Shown: positions 9,134-18,454 of the stretch, piece by piece | Position numbering within the stretch: the stretch's first letter is position 1 | Layout of the letters: each line of letters begins with the position of its first letter | Assembly (NCBI RefSeq): GCF_014876185.1 | Contig: NZ_JADALJ010000001.1 | Span: forward strand, 682,001-746,000 | DNA from: Rufibacter sp. LB8 | GTDB lineage: Bacteria; Bacteroidota; Bacteroidia; Cytophagales; Hymenobacteraceae | Direction: 5' to 3' | DNA length: 64,000 nt | Position numbers and translations under genes: made by a program | The notes under the pieces: model-generated | Seen by the model: the letters and a program-made list of their open reading frames with translations, nothing else | Told to the model about the DNA's origin: nothing | Databases searched by the model: none

Positions 9134-9868
9134 TTAATTATTGTTGATAAGCCTCCCGGAACCAGTGTAAGTGCTTAACGTGGTAGTGGGGGTGCCCCTG
9201 TATAATATATTCCCTGAACCAGAGATATCCACCTCTAAATAAGAATTCACCCAAAGCTGCTGGAAGCCAGAACCGGTGAGGGTGGAATTCACCGAATCTG
9301 CCAGGAGCGTAAAGCCTTTGATTTTGCCAGAGCCCGAATGTTGACTGGTGAGAATTTTGGCATAGCCCCACAAAAAGACATCGCCGGAGCCGGAATGGGA
9401 GACGTGCAGCTTCTGCGCCGTGCCCCGGAAGGTGAGCCGTCCGCTGCCCGATACATTTACTTGTAAGGCTGGCGTAAGGGCTTCTGTGTCTACATTGATA
9501 TCACCTGAGCCTTTCAAGTCCACGGAGGCCAAGGCAGGCATGGTGATGCTGATGGTCGCTTCCTCATTGAAATACTCCAGGCAGTTCTCAGCCCGAATCA
9601 CCAAGGTGCTTCCCACTACCTCGGTTTTAATCTCTGGATGAATGTTGCCGAAAGTTTCAATGCTCACTTCTTGCTGGGAGCCAGAGGTGATGTTGACGGT
9701 ACCCGGTATGCGCATGTCCACCGAAGTGAAAGTGGTCAGGTCACGTCTTTCCTTTTTTTGGCCGCCTGAGCCTTTCAGACAAGGGCTGGAGCCTAAAATA
9801 TCACAGGACGCAAGCAGGGCCAACAACCCACAGGCCAAATAGAAAAAAGAAAAACGCGGGATACTCAT
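9134..9868 (-). CDS. Head GIN domain (DUF2807) lipoprotein
   Basis: A 244-residue predicted lipoprotein. The ATG at 9868 gives MSIPRFSFFYLACGLLALLASC, with the lipobox Cys at about residue 22; a longer frame back to 9913 would bury this signal inside an improbable basic leader and overlap fecR more. The mature part is a repetitive beta structure with recurring GSG (SGSGRLTFRG, HSGSGDVFLWG, SGSGNILYRG), typical of DUF2807 'putative auto-transporter adhesin, head GIN domain' proteins. It lies between fecR and the TonB receptor gene, so it may be part of the same cell-surface signalling unit. Function unknown. Confidence 0.85.
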   Translation of the reverse strand: MSIPRFSFFYLACGLLALLASCDILGSSPCLKGSGGQKKERRDLTTFTSVDMRIPGTVNITSGSQQEVSIETFGNIHPEIKTEVVGSTLVIRAENCLEYFNEEATISITMPALASVDLKGSGDINVDTEALTPALQVNVSGSGRLTFRGTAQKLHVSHSGSGDVFLWGYAKILTSQHSGSGKIKGFTLLADSVNSTLTGSGFQQLWVNSYLEVDISGSGNILYRGTPTTTLSTYTGSGRLINNN

Positions 9869-9893
9869 AAAATTAAAAAGTGGCAGCCGGGGC

Positions 9894-10946
9894 CTAGCGG
9901 CAGCCGGCGCCACTCATTTTGTAATGCTGCGCGTCTGTCTGCGTGATTTTAACATCTGCAGAAGCGGCCAACACATTTAAAACGTCGCGTAAGTTAGGGT
10001 TGTCAAACGTACCGGTGAAGGTGCATTTCTTCAGGTTCAGATCTGCCAGCTCCAGGTTAATGTTGAAGTAGGCGCTGAGCTGCTCAGAGACTTCCTGCAT
10101 GGTTTCCCCTTCAAAAGAAAGGGTGCGCCACGCCGAGACACCTTCCTGGGCGGAGGTTTCCTTAGTTACTTTGCCTTGGGCCAGAGTGCCTGTCAGGCCA
10201 GGGGTCAGGAGCACCTGCGCCTGGCTGGTGCGGGAAGCCAACGAAACCTTGCCCGTGCGCACTGCTACTTTCACTTCCTGGTTAGCAAGCGCTGAAACAT
10301 TGAAAGAGGTACCCAATACTTGGGTTTTGGCATCACCGCTTTCCACCACAAAAGGCTGTTCTGGGTTTTTACGGACGTCAAAGAAAGCTTCACCGGTAAG
10401 TTCCACTTTGCGCTCCGGGCCATTGAAGGCGGTTTGGTATTTTAAGGTAGTACTGCTGTTAAGGGTTACCTGGCTGCTGTCTGGGAGGTACACCACTTTG
10501 CGTTGGCCGGCTACGGTGGCTACCTGGGTCCAGTCATCTGCGGTATTCAGGTTGGTATAACCTACCCAGGAAAGACCAGCGGCTACCACGGCGGCGGCGG
10601 CATATTTAAAGGTAGATTTCCAGGTATAAGTATTTGTTCTTTCAACAACTGCCTCCGGAATGTCTACAAAGGCGTTAAGGGGAATAACAGGGGCATCAAA
10701 CTTCAATTGGCGGCTAACTTTCTCCCAGGCCATGTCAACATCAGGGGAGAAGGAGAAGCTAGGCTCAGAACCCAACTCGTCCCAGGTTTCAAGCGCGTCG
10801 GCCCAGAACTGGGCGTTCTGTTCGTCGGCCGCCAGCCAGGCAGAAAAGTCCTGCTCTTCCAGGGCTGACAGTTCTCCGCGAAGAGCTTTGGCCATCAGCA
10901 CCCATTCTGGGCTTTCGTGGTGAGTCACGGTTGTTGTCTGTGTCAT
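9894..10946 (-). CDS. FecR-family anti-sigma factor
   Basis: A 350-residue inner-membrane regulator. The N-terminal cytoplasmic part (about 1-100) contains the DUF4880-like pattern (FSAWLAADEQNAQFWADALETWDEL spans about 30-54). One membrane segment lies near residue 115 (AAAAVVAAGLSWVGY). The periplasmic FecR domain follows (TVAGQRKVVYLPDSSQVTLN; VELTGEAFFDV) and then a C-terminal DUF4974 domain (about 275-345). Known family role: holds or activates the partner ECF sigma factor in response to the receptor STN domain. It lies 56 bases downstream of the sigma gene on the same strand. Confidence 0.92.
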   Translation of the reverse strand: MTQTTTVTHHESPEWVLMAKALRGELSALEEQDFSAWLAADEQNAQFWADALETWDELGSEPSFSFSPDVDMAWEKVSRQLKFDAPVIPLNAFVDIPEAVVERTNTYTWKSTFKYAAAAVVAAGLSWVGYTNLNTADDWTQVATVAGQRKVVYLPDSSQVTLNSSTTLKYQTAFNGPERKVELTGEAFFDVRKNPEQPFVVESGDAKTQVLGTSFNVSALANQEVKVAVRTGKVSLASRTSQAQVLLTPGLTGTLAQGKVTKETSAQEGVSAWRTLSFEGETMQEVSEQLSAYFNINLELADLNLKKCTFTGTFDNPNLRDVLNVLAASADVKITQTDAQHYKMSGAGCR

Positions 10947-11002
10947 GTTGCCTATATGACAGGCGTAGCGGTACTTACCCCCACGCCTACTTAAATTATT
11001 TG

Positions 11003-11614
11003 TTAAAGTAATGTTAAAATTTTGCCAACCGCCTCTAAATGCCCTGATAGCAAGGCGATTATGGCTACGGGTAAAAGCTTGTGCCGAAGGATTTTGAGGG
11101 CTTTGCCCATTTGGTTCTCCACGGTTTTGGGGGACAGGGTCAGGGAGTCGGCAATTTCTTTGTAGCTCATTTCCTCAAACCGGCTCATCTCAAAAATAAG
11201 GCGGCATTGGGGCGGGAGGGCCTCCAGGGCATGCTGGATCTTAGATTCCATCTCTGAACCTTCCAGCAACTCCATGGTGGTGTTGGCCGAATACGTGTTC
11301 TCAAACGGAGAAGAATCTTCGGTGAGCACCAGGCGTTTCTGCTTCTCCAGGTAATTGAGGGCTTGGTTGGTGACGGACCGCACCAAGTAGCCTTTGTAGG
11401 AAGAACTGATGTCCAGCACCTCACGGTTTTGCCAGATTTTGCAGAAAACTTCCTGCACTAAATCTTCGGCGGCCTCCGTGTCTTTGGTGAAGCGCACGGC
11501 CGTTCGGCACAGCAGGGTGTAATACTGTTTGAAGAGCGCTTCCATGAACCGTGCCTCATTGGTTTTGAGCAGCGCGTGCAGGTCCTGGTCTGATAGTGGT
11601 AAAGATGCACTCAT
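11003..11614 (-). CDS. ECF RNA polymerase sigma factor (FecI-like)
   Basis: A 203-residue sigma-70 family ECF factor. ATG at 11614 (MSASLPLSD) is preferred to an in-frame GTG two codons upstream. Sigma-2 region around residues 25-95 (AEDLVQEVFCKIWQNRE) and sigma-4 helix-turn-helix around 130-185 (MSYKEIADSLTLSPKTVENQ). First gene of the group sigma/fecR/GIN lipoprotein/TonB receptor, all minus strand. By analogy with Fec-type systems it should drive the receptor gene. A short hydrophobic tail follows the HTH. Confidence 0.92.
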   Translation of the reverse strand: MSASLPLSDQDLHALLKTNEARFMEALFKQYYTLLCRTAVRFTKDTEAAEDLVQEVFCKIWQNREVLDISSSYKGYLVRSVTNQALNYLEKQKRLVLTEDSSPFENTYSANTTMELLEGSEMESKIQHALEALPPQCRLIFEMSRFEEMSYKEIADSLTLSPKTVENQMGKALKILRHKLLPVAIIALLSGHLEAVGKILTLL

Positions 11615-11763
11615 GTGCACAAGGGTTAAGTGTTATGCAAAGATAAAAGAACGTGCGGCTGTTCCTACTTTTTTTGCTAAAAACCAGTGCCTAATAGCCT
11701 GTTATCTGCAGAATTTGCTTAAATAGAACACAAATTTTCCCTTTTAGAAGCCAATAAATTTTT

Positions 11764-13077
11764 ATGACGAACGACTCTTTGAAAAACGACCCCAAAGTGC
11801 TGAGGGCCTGGTGTTTCTATGATTGGGCCAATTCTGTGTACTCGCTGGTCATCACCACCGCCATTTTCCCCATCTATTTTGTGGCGCTCACCAAAAGTCC
11901 GCAGGGCGACATGGTGGATTTCTTCGGGTACAACATCTCGGCCTCTGTGCTTTATAGCTACGCCCTCACCGGCGCGTTCCTGACCATTGCGTTCCTGAGC
12001 CCCATCCTCACCGCCATTGCCGACTACGGCGGAAACAAAAAGTCATTCATGCGTTTTTTCTGCTACATGGGTTCTTTTGCCTGTATGGGTCTGTTTTTCT
12101 TCACCAAGCAGACCTTGTCAGTCTCCATTCTTTTGTTCATGGTGGCGGCCATTGGCTACAGCGGCAGTATAGTGTTCTACAACTCCTATTTGCCAGAGAT
12201 TGCCACTGAAGACAGATTTGACAAACTCAGCGCCCGCGGCTTTTCGCTGGGTTACATTGGCAGCATGATTCTGCTCATCATCTCCCTGGCGCTGGTGTTG
12301 TACCCCGAATTGGTGGGCATTGAAGACAGCAGTTTACCCGCCCGCATCTCATTTTTGATGACCGGGCTCTGGTGGTTTGGTTTCTCGCAGTATTCGTTTG
12401 CCTACCTGCCCAGCAACCCCAACCACCAGAAGCGCACCGGAAGTTACCTGCTCAACGGGTTCAAAGAACTAGGGCTGGTGGTGAAACAACTGAAGACGTT
12501 GCCCATGCTCAAGCGCTTTTTGATTGCTTTTTTCTTCTACAACATGGGCGTGCAGACTGTGATGTATGTGGCCTCCTTGTTCGGGTCTAAGGAATTGAAT
12601 TTACCAGACAATGCCTTGATTACTGTGCTGTTGATTATACAAGCCGTGGCCATTGCGGGAGCATATTTCTTTGCCTGGCTGTCTGGTAAAATAGGGAACA
12701 CCAAAGCCATTGCCTGGGCGGTGCTGGTCTGGATTGGCGTGACCATTGGCGCTTATTTTGTGACCACCGGCAACGAATACTACATGCTGGCCTTTGTGGT
12801 GGGCGCGGTGATGGGCGGAATTCAGGCCTTGTCACGGTCCACGTACAGCAAGCTTTTGCCAGAGACCAAAGACCACGCCTCGTTCTTCAGTTTTTATGAC
12901 ATCAGTGACAAAGTGGGCCTGGCCTTGGGTACCCTTGCCTTCGGGATCACTGAGCAAATCTTCGGGTCTATGCGCAACAGCATTCTGACCTTGCTGGTAT
13001 TCTTTGTGATTGGCTTGATTGTGTTGCTGACTATTAAAACTAAAAAACTAGAAGCCACGGATGCAGTGGTAGTTTAA
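11764..13077 (+). CDS. MFS transporter, UMF1 (Atg22-like) family
   Basis: A 437-residue protein with about 12 predicted membrane segments. The N-terminus carries the UMF1 family signature DWANSVYSLVITTAIFPIYF. A second typical block, GAVMGGIQALSRSTYSKLLP, sits near residue 345. Bacterial members of this family are widespread and mostly of unknown substrate; the yeast relative exports amino acids from the vacuole. Single-gene transcript, divergent from the sigma factor and followed by two palindrome copies and a terminator. Confidence 0.9.
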   Translation: MTNDSLKNDPKVLRAWCFYDWANSVYSLVITTAIFPIYFVALTKSPQGDMVDFFGYNISASVLYSYALTGAFLTIAFLSPILTAIADYGGNKKSFMRFFCYMGSFACMGLFFFTKQTLSVSILLFMVAAIGYSGSIVFYNSYLPEIATEDRFDKLSARGFSLGYIGSMILLIISLALVLYPELVGIEDSSLPARISFLMTGLWWFGFSQYSFAYLPSNPNHQKRTGSYLLNGFKELGLVVKQLKTLPMLKRFLIAFFFYNMGVQTVMYVASLFGSKELNLPDNALITVLLIIQAVAIAGAYFFAWLSGKIGNTKAIAWAVLVWIGVTIGAYFVTTGNEYYMLAFVVGAVMGGIQALSRSTYSKLLPETKDHASFFSFYDISDKVGLALGTLAFGITEQIFGSMRNSILTLLVFFVIGLIVLLTIKTKKLEATDAVVV

Positions 13078-13164
13078 TTTAAGTGGTTATAAAATAAGTA
13101 GTTATATTGTTTTAGTAAAAGAGTCGCTTTGATGATAAATGTAAGCTGAAGGATTTTCTGCCTA

Positions 13165-13210
13165 TTTCCGTTTTCGGGCTCATTTCTGGAAATGAGCCCG
13201 AAAACGGAAA
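13165..13210. repeat. Intergenic palindrome, copy 2 (perfect arms)
   Basis: 46 bp with perfectly matching arms (TTTCCGTTTTCGGGCTC...GAGCCCGAAAACGGAAA), between convergent MFS and amidohydrolase genes. Confidence 0.95.
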
Positions 13211-13275
13211 CCCTAAATTTCCAGATACTTAACTAAGCTTGGGGATTATCAAATTTACAACCAACAGGTAGGCAT

Positions 13276-13318
13276 AAAAAAACGAGCGGCTCCCAAACTT
13301 TGGGAGCCGCTCGTTTTT
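13276..13318 (-). terminator. Strong intrinsic terminator sharing an arm with palindrome copy 3
   Basis: Stem AAAAACGAGCGGCTCCCA / TGGGAGCCGCTCGTTTTT with a four- to five-base loop; A and T tracts on both sides make it bidirectional between convergent genes. Its right arm (CGTTTTTGGC) doubles as the left arm of the palindrome at 13312-13349. Confidence 0.92.
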
Positions 13319-13349
13319 GGCTTCGTTTTCAGAAATGAGCCCGAAAACG
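13312..13349. repeat. Intergenic palindrome, copy 3, abutting a stop codon
   Basis: CGTTTTTGGCTTCGTTTT...AATGAGCCCGAAAACG ends one base before the TAG of the amidohydrolase gene (complement of 13350-13352). The left arm is shared with the terminator. Confidence 0.85.
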
Positions 13350-15005
13350 CTATTTGGTGCCGTACACTTTTTCGCCGTTCAGGTAGGTGCTGAGCACTTT
13401 CACATTCCGGATGGCATCTGGCTTGATGGTCATGATGTCCTGGTCCAGAATCACGAAGTCAGCCACCTTGCCGGCTTCAATGCTGCCTTTCTGCTTTTCC
13501 TCAAAATTGGCGTAGGCGGCCCAGATGGTGGTGCCTTTCAAGGCTTCCTCGCGGGTCAAGGCGTTGTCCATCTGGAAACCACCCGCCGGATAGTTCTTGG
13601 CATCTTGCCGCGCCACCGCTGAATGGAAACCATACAACGGATTAATATGCTCAACCGGGAAATCTGAGCCCAACGGAATCATGTTGTTTTGCTGCATGAG
13701 CGCTTTGAACGCGTAGGCGTGTTTGATTCTGTCCATGCCCAGGCGGTCACCGGCCCAGTACATGTCTGAGGTGGCGTGCGTTGGCTGCACAGAGGGCAAC
13801 ACGCTGTATTGGCCAAACAACGGCAGATCTTTAGGGTTTACCACTTGCGCGTGCTCAATGCGCCAGCGTAGGTCATTCTTGCCTTTCAACAAGTTGCCGT
13901 AAATCTGTAAAATCAAGCGGTTGGCAGAATCCCCGATAGCGTGGGTGTTCATCTGGAACTTGTGCTGGTACAACTCCGCGGCCAGGTCTTTGTAATTCTG
14001 CACTTCGTCTAGCAGAAAACCCGTTTCATTGGGGCGGTCAGCATACGGATGGATCAGGCAGGCCCCGCGGGAACCCAAGGCACCGTCTCCATACACCTTA
14101 AACGACCGCACCGTCAGTCGGTCTGTGGTGTAAGGTCCGTTTTTGAAGTAATGGTCTTTGTTTTTCACTGATGGCGTAAGCATGGCGTACACGCGCATTT
14201 TCAGTTCGCCTTTCTTCTGCAGGGAATCCAGTAATTGGACCGCCTCAAAGCTGAGTCCGGCATCAACCACCGTGGTAAGGCCAACGGAAAACAGATTTTG
14301 TTCGGCTTCTTTCAGTACTTGGGTTAGTTCTGCATTGGTGGCACCCGGCACTTTCTGGTACACTAAATCAGATGCCCTGTCTACCAAAATGCCTGTCAGT
14401 TTCCCGTTTTTCACTTCAATCTTGCCACCGGTTGGGCTAGGCGTCTGGGCAGTGACTCCGGCCAGGTCCAGGGCTTTCTGGTTCGCCAGGGAGGCATGAC
14501 CGTCTACGCGCTCAATAATGACCGGCACGTCTGGGAATAATTTATCCAGGGTGTCTTTGGTAGGGAACTGCTTGACATTCCAGTCATTCTGATCCCAGCC
14601 CCGACCCATCAGCCAGGCTGCCTGGGGGAATTCTTTCCGCTGAGCTTGCAGGCGCTGCACTACGTCTGAAAAAGAAGTGGTGCCCACTAAATCAGCTTCG
14701 CGCAGGTTAGAGGCATACCCGAAGAAGTGTCCGTGCGCATCTATCAGGCCGGGATACACCGGTTTGCCCTGGGCGTCTACTTTTTGGCTGGCATCATATT
14801 TCTGCTGCAGGCTCTCTGAGGTACCCACTTCCAGAATCTTGCCGTCTCTCACCGCAAAGGCCTGGGCTTTCTCAAAGGTGCCATTTACGGTGTACACATT
14901 GGCATTGTACACCAATAAATCCGCTTTTTCGCCTTGGCTACAGGAAGAAAGAAGGGCCGCTCCTAAAAAAGCAGCAGCCCCCCATTTTATCATGAACTTA
15001 GTCAT
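13350..15005 (-). CDS. Amidohydrolase family lipoprotein (YtcJ-like, amidohydro_3)
   Basis: A 551-residue metal-dependent amidohydrolase. The lipoprotein signal (MIKWGAAAFLGAALLSSC) points to export and membrane anchoring. Metal-binding motifs are intact: GLIDAHGHF (HxH, about residue 93), RIEHAQVV (about 372) and the C-terminal GSDFPVEHINPLYGF. Family members hydrolyse N-acyl or formamide-type bonds; the substrate is unknown. The start overlaps the stop of the AMP nucleosidase gene by 8 bases, so the two are co-transcribed, though no functional link is obvious. Confidence 0.9.
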   Translation of the reverse strand: MTKFMIKWGAAAFLGAALLSSCSQGEKADLLVYNANVYTVNGTFEKAQAFAVRDGKILEVGTSESLQQKYDASQKVDAQGKPVYPGLIDAHGHFFGYASNLREADLVGTTSFSDVVQRLQAQRKEFPQAAWLMGRGWDQNDWNVKQFPTKDTLDKLFPDVPVIIERVDGHASLANQKALDLAGVTAQTPSPTGGKIEVKNGKLTGILVDRASDLVYQKVPGATNAELTQVLKEAEQNLFSVGLTTVVDAGLSFEAVQLLDSLQKKGELKMRVYAMLTPSVKNKDHYFKNGPYTTDRLTVRSFKVYGDGALGSRGACLIHPYADRPNETGFLLDEVQNYKDLAAELYQHKFQMNTHAIGDSANRLILQIYGNLLKGKNDLRWRIEHAQVVNPKDLPLFGQYSVLPSVQPTHATSDMYWAGDRLGMDRIKHAYAFKALMQQNNMIPLGSDFPVEHINPLYGFHSAVARQDAKNYPAGGFQMDNALTREEALKGTTIWAAYANFEEKQKGSIEAGKVADFVILDQDIMTIKPDAIRNVKVLSTYLNGEKVYGTK

Positions 15006-15768
15006 AGCGCAAGTGCTTCACAGATTCACCAGAGTCACGCAGTTCCAGCAAAGAGTCTATGCCAATCTGAAGGTGTTTGGTCACGTAATCTGCGGTAATG
15101 CGCAAGTCACTTTCAGCGGTTTTCACGCCGTCTGGGGTCATGGGGTTGTCAGACACCAACAGTAAGGCGCCATGCGGAATGTCATTCATGAAACCCACTA
15201 CAAAAATAGTGGCGGTTTCCATGTCCACGCCCAGGGCCCTGATGGAAAGCAGGTATTCCTTGAAATCTTCGTCATGCTCCCACACGCGGCGGTTGGTGGT
15301 GTACACCGTGCCGGTCCAGTAATCCATCTCATGTTTCTTGATCATGGAAGACACCGCGCGCTGCAGACGGAAGGAGGGAAGCGCCGGAATTTCAGGCGGA
15401 AGGTAATCATCTGAAGTTCCTTCGCCTCTGATGGCCGCAATTGGAAGAATCAAATCCCCCAGTTTTGACTTTTTCAAACCACCGCATTTGCCCAGGAACA
15501 AGGCCGCTTTAGGCTTCACCGCCGAAAGCAAGTCCATTACCGTGGCCGCCATGGCACTCCCCATCCCGAAGTTGATGATGGTGATGTTCTGGGCCGTGGC
15601 CGTCTGCATGGGTTTATCGGTGCCTTTGATCTCCACCCCAAACTGGTCAGCGAACATGACCACGTAGTTGATGAAGTTGGTGAGCAGAATGTATTCCCCA
15701 AATTCGTTCAAGGGCCTACCCGTGTAGCGCGGAAGCCAGTTTTCAACAATCTCTTTTTTTGTTTTCAT
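14998..15768 (-). CDS. amn: AMP nucleosidase
   Basis: A 256-residue nucleoside phosphorylase-fold enzyme of the short Bacteroidota AMP nucleosidase type, predicted to split AMP into adenine and ribose 5-phosphate. Visible family motifs: TIINFGMGSAMAATVMDLL, FLGKCGG (phosphate loop region), GVDMETATIFVVGF (purine/ribose site with the Met-Glu pair) and SDNPMTPDG. No signal peptide, so cytoplasmic. It lacks the long N-terminal regulatory domain of E. coli Amn (about 480 aa), as expected for the group. Confidence 0.88.
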   Translation of the reverse strand: MKTKKEIVENWLPRYTGRPLNEFGEYILLTNFINYVVMFADQFGVEIKGTDKPMQTATAQNITIINFGMGSAMAATVMDLLSAVKPKAALFLGKCGGLKKSKLGDLILPIAAIRGEGTSDDYLPPEIPALPSFRLQRAVSSMIKKHEMDYWTGTVYTTNRRVWEHDEDFKEYLLSIRALGVDMETATIFVVGFMNDIPHGALLLVSDNPMTPDGVKTAESDLRITADYVTKHLQIGIDSLLELRDSGESVKHLRYD

Positions 15769-15780
15769 AGTTTACTTTAA

Positions 15781-15814
15781 GACTCATTTCAGAAAGGGAG
15801 GCCAAAAACGGAAT
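15781..15814. repeat. Half palindrome remnant
   Basis: GACTCATTTCAGAAAGGGAGGCCAAAAACGG keeps loop and right arm only. It lies between the divergent AMP nucleosidase and HsdR_N-like genes. Confidence 0.45.
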
Positions 15815-15842
15815 TTAAGCCAAACCAGCGTACCTTTAGCAG

Positions 15843-16289
15843 ATGGAACAGCTTTCTTTGCCAGCCTTTCCTTACAAAATTAGGGAAACTGAGGGGAAAA
15901 CATTCATTCTTGACCTGGTGCGGCGAAAATATGTTCGGCTCACGCCTGAGGAGTGGGTACGGCAACACGTGTTGCACTACCTGCACCGGCATTTGGGGTA
16001 TCCTTACACCTTAATGGGGGTAGAACGAGGCACCCGCTACAACACCCTACAAAAACGCACCGATATCTGTCTGTTTACCTCTGAGGGGACTCCTTTTATC
16101 TTGGTGGAATGCAAAGCGCCCGAAGTGCCCATCACGGCGGCCACGGTGCAACAGGCGGTCATTTACAACAAAACCGTCAAGGCGCCTTACCTGATGGTGA
16201 GCAACGGCAAGCAGCACTTCTGTTGGCAGGTAAACTCCAATTCATCCGCGCTCACGCCTTTGGAGCAGCTTCCTGCATTTGGAAGCTAA
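15843..16289 (+). CDS. HsdR N-terminal domain-like protein (PD-(D/E)XK fold)
   Basis: A 148-residue protein resembling the stand-alone 'type I restriction enzyme HsdR N-terminal domain' proteins common in Bacteroidota. The nuclease-type core is visible: KRTDICLF then FILVECKAPE, giving the D...ExK catalytic pattern around residues 75-95. No helicase or specificity subunit lies nearby, so it is not a restriction system in itself. Role unknown; conserved housekeeping context rather than a defence island. Ends 10 bases before the convergent sulfatase gene. Confidence 0.8.
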   Translation: MEQLSLPAFPYKIRETEGKTFILDLVRRKYVRLTPEEWVRQHVLHYLHRHLGYPYTLMGVERGTRYNTLQKRTDICLFTSEGTPFILVECKAPEVPITAATVQQAVIYNKTVKAPYLMVSNGKQHFCWQVNSNSSALTPLEQLPAFGS

Positions 16290-16299
16290 ACCAAACCCG

Positions 16300-18195
16300 C
16301 TACTTTTTCTCTTGCCAATAATAGAGTTGGTTAGTCTGCAAACCAGTCTGGTAATACTGCAGCAAGGCCTTCAATTCACCGCCTAACTTTTGGGCAAGCG
16401 CCGGATTGTGCAAGGGTTGTTTCCGTAAATAATGAATCTCATACGGAAACACTTTTACCTGATCCTGCCGCATCTGGGCCACTCCCACCTGTTTTACCAG
16501 GTAATGGCTTTGGTTGTTGTACAGCACAGCCCGGCCCGGTGTGGTTTTATCCCAGACAGACCTACTGAACGGAAGGATCTGGGTAGAAGGTAAGTTCAGA
16601 ACATCGGCCACCGAGGCAGGAATGTCAGCGTGCTGGGTGATGCGGTGCGGATTGTAAGGCGGCAAAGGTCTGCCGGGTCGAAAGAACAGCAACGGCACCT
16701 TGAAATTGCCCAGCAGGTTATTGAAATCCTTGTCATGCGTGAGCTGCGTGTGATCTGCCGTGATAATGAACAAGGTGCGCTTATACCAGGGCTGCGTTTT
16801 GGCGTACTGAAAAAACTGCCGAAGCGCATAGTCTGTGTACCCAATGGTTTCATGGATTTCCAACGGGCCTTTCGGGAAATTTCCCTTGTGCTCCTGGGGG
16901 ATGGTGTACGGGTGATGCGCGCTCAAGGTAAACACGGTTGACAGGAACGGCTCTTTCTGCTTGCCCAGCACCCTTGCAAAATACTGTAGGTAAGGCTCGT
17001 CAAAAATCCCCCACTCGCCGTCATAGTCAAACGGTTTCAAATCTTCCGGATATTCGTTCAGGCCATTATAAAAGCCAAAGCCGGCTATCTTGCTAAAAGT
17101 ATCAAAGTTCATGGTGCCGTTGTTGCCCCCATGAAAAAAAGAAGTGGTGTAGCCATAGTCCCGCACCAGAGACCCAATCCCAATCAGTTTGTCAAACTGG
17201 TACGCCGAATTAATGAACGGTTCCTCCAGCAAAGACGGCAACCCCGACAAAATGGAAGGGAGCGCCTCAATAGACCGTCGGCCGTTGGCGTAATGGTCCC
17301 GGAACAACTGGCCTTCTGTGGCCAAAGAGTCAAAGAAAGGCGTGTAGCCTTGGTGGTTGGGGTTCTCAATGCCCGTGTATTCAGAGGAAAAACTCTCCAG
17401 CACCAACAGCACCACGTTGTCATAAATAGGCGCTCCCGGCGGTTGGCTGTAGTGCAGGGCGTCAAACCCCAGCGCCTGCCGAAGTGCTACCTCAGATTTA
17501 AAATAAGCGGAAGGTGTTAGTTTCTTGGAACTGAGACTCCTGATGAAGGTGTAGGAACTGTTCAGCGTGAGGTTTCCCAGAATGGCAGGATCCTGGTTAA
17601 AGGCCTCTGACGGGCGTAACGGTTTGTACTGAATGCCGCCCCTGATGCCAATTAACGTCAAAGGAGCCATGATGAGGAGCAGAATCAATTGCCCCTTCAC
17701 GCTTACTGGGGCCTGGGGAGATAACCTCGGGTATAATTTCCAGAGCAGAGCCACCAGAAAAGCAAAGAAAAACAACAGGTACCAGTAGTTCAGCAGCAAT
17801 TGGCCGGCCTGGTCTGCTATATCATGAGTGATGGTGAACAGTTCATTGGTGGTGCGTTTGCCAACAAAGCTGAAGTATTCAATATCTGCCACATTGAGCC
17901 ACAGAAACTGAACGTTCACCACAAAAAACCAGATTTTGAGGGCTTTCTGGTACTTGGGGTGGGCCACAAATTGAAAGGGCAGCAAAGAGAATAAGATGAA
18001 AGGCGCGTTGAGCGTGGCCAAAGCTGCGGCGTCAAACCTGAATCCCCAGAGAAAAGCACGGAGCAGTTGCCAGGTGTTGGCAGACGAGAAATAATGGCTG
18101 TTGTTCAGCAGGAAGAGAATCCGCAGAAAAAGATAAACGCCAAATAAAAGAAGGATTCGTTTTGCTAACGTACTGCCCGCTTTACTATTCCGCAT
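16300..18195 (-). CDS. LTA synthase-like membrane sulfatase (phosphoglycerol transferase family)
   Basis: About 631 aa, starting at ATG 18195 (MRNSKAGSTLAKRILLL); an in-frame TTG at 18264 would add an unlikely leader. Five N-terminal membrane segments (about 1-190) are followed by an extracytoplasmic alkaline-phosphatase-fold domain. Motifs: VLLVLESFSSEYTG (metal site), ANGRRSIEALPSILSGLPSL (likely nucleophile Ser/Thr region), FFHGGNNGTMNFD, and ITADHTQL near the C-terminus. The family transfers phosphoglycerol or phosphoethanolamine groups to surface glycolipids; here the acceptor is unknown. Confidence 0.88.
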   Translation of the reverse strand: MRNSKAGSTLAKRILLLFGVYLFLRILFLLNNSHYFSSANTWQLLRAFLWGFRFDAAALATLNAPFILFSLLPFQFVAHPKYQKALKIWFFVVNVQFLWLNVADIEYFSFVGKRTTNELFTITHDIADQAGQLLLNYWYLLFFFAFLVALLWKLYPRLSPQAPVSVKGQLILLLIMAPLTLIGIRGGIQYKPLRPSEAFNQDPAILGNLTLNSSYTFIRSLSSKKLTPSAYFKSEVALRQALGFDALHYSQPPGAPIYDNVVLLVLESFSSEYTGIENPNHQGYTPFFDSLATEGQLFRDHYANGRRSIEALPSILSGLPSLLEEPFINSAYQFDKLIGIGSLVRDYGYTTSFFHGGNNGTMNFDTFSKIAGFGFYNGLNEYPEDLKPFDYDGEWGIFDEPYLQYFARVLGKQKEPFLSTVFTLSAHHPYTIPQEHKGNFPKGPLEIHETIGYTDYALRQFFQYAKTQPWYKRTLFIITADHTQLTHDKDFNNLLGNFKVPLLFFRPGRPLPPYNPHRITQHADIPASVADVLNLPSTQILPFSRSVWDKTTPGRAVLYNNQSHYLVKQVGVAQMRQDQVKVFPYEIHYLRKQPLHNPALAQKLGGELKALLQYYQTGLQTNQLYYWQEKK

Positions 18196-18326
18196 ACGGC
18201 TCTTTGTAGAAAAAATGTTATAAAAGAAGCGTGCTGGGAGAGGGGTTGCAGCAAAAGAAGACAAAGATACTAATTTACTGCATGAGCAGGTATTTGAATT
18301 GTTTTAAGGATAATCCAGGAAAAATA

Positions 18327-18374
18327 GTTTCTGTTTTCGGGCTCATTTCCAGAAATGAGCCCGAAAACGTAAAC
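18327..18374. repeat. Intergenic palindrome, copy 4
   Basis: GTTTCTGTTTTCGGGCTC...GAGCCCGAAAACGTAAAC; perfect 16 bp core arms (18333-18368), outer arm imperfect. Downstream of ald. Confidence 0.92.
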
Positions 18375-18402
18375 TAGAATAGGCAACGTAGGAAAAGGAC
18401 AT

Positions 18403-18434
18403 AAAAAAAAGGCCTTCGGTTAAGAAGGCCTTTT
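18403..18434 (-). terminator. Intrinsic terminator of ald
   Basis: Stem AAAAGGCCTT/AAGGCCTTTT with an eight-base loop, followed on the minus strand by eight T. Sits 20 bases after the ald stop codon. Confidence 0.9.
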
Positions 18435-18454
18435 AAGATTTATGCTAGAAAATA

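Noticed and set aside
15843-16289. Restriction-modification locus
   Set aside because: Only an HsdR N-terminal-like domain is present, with no helicase, specificity or methylase gene nearby.
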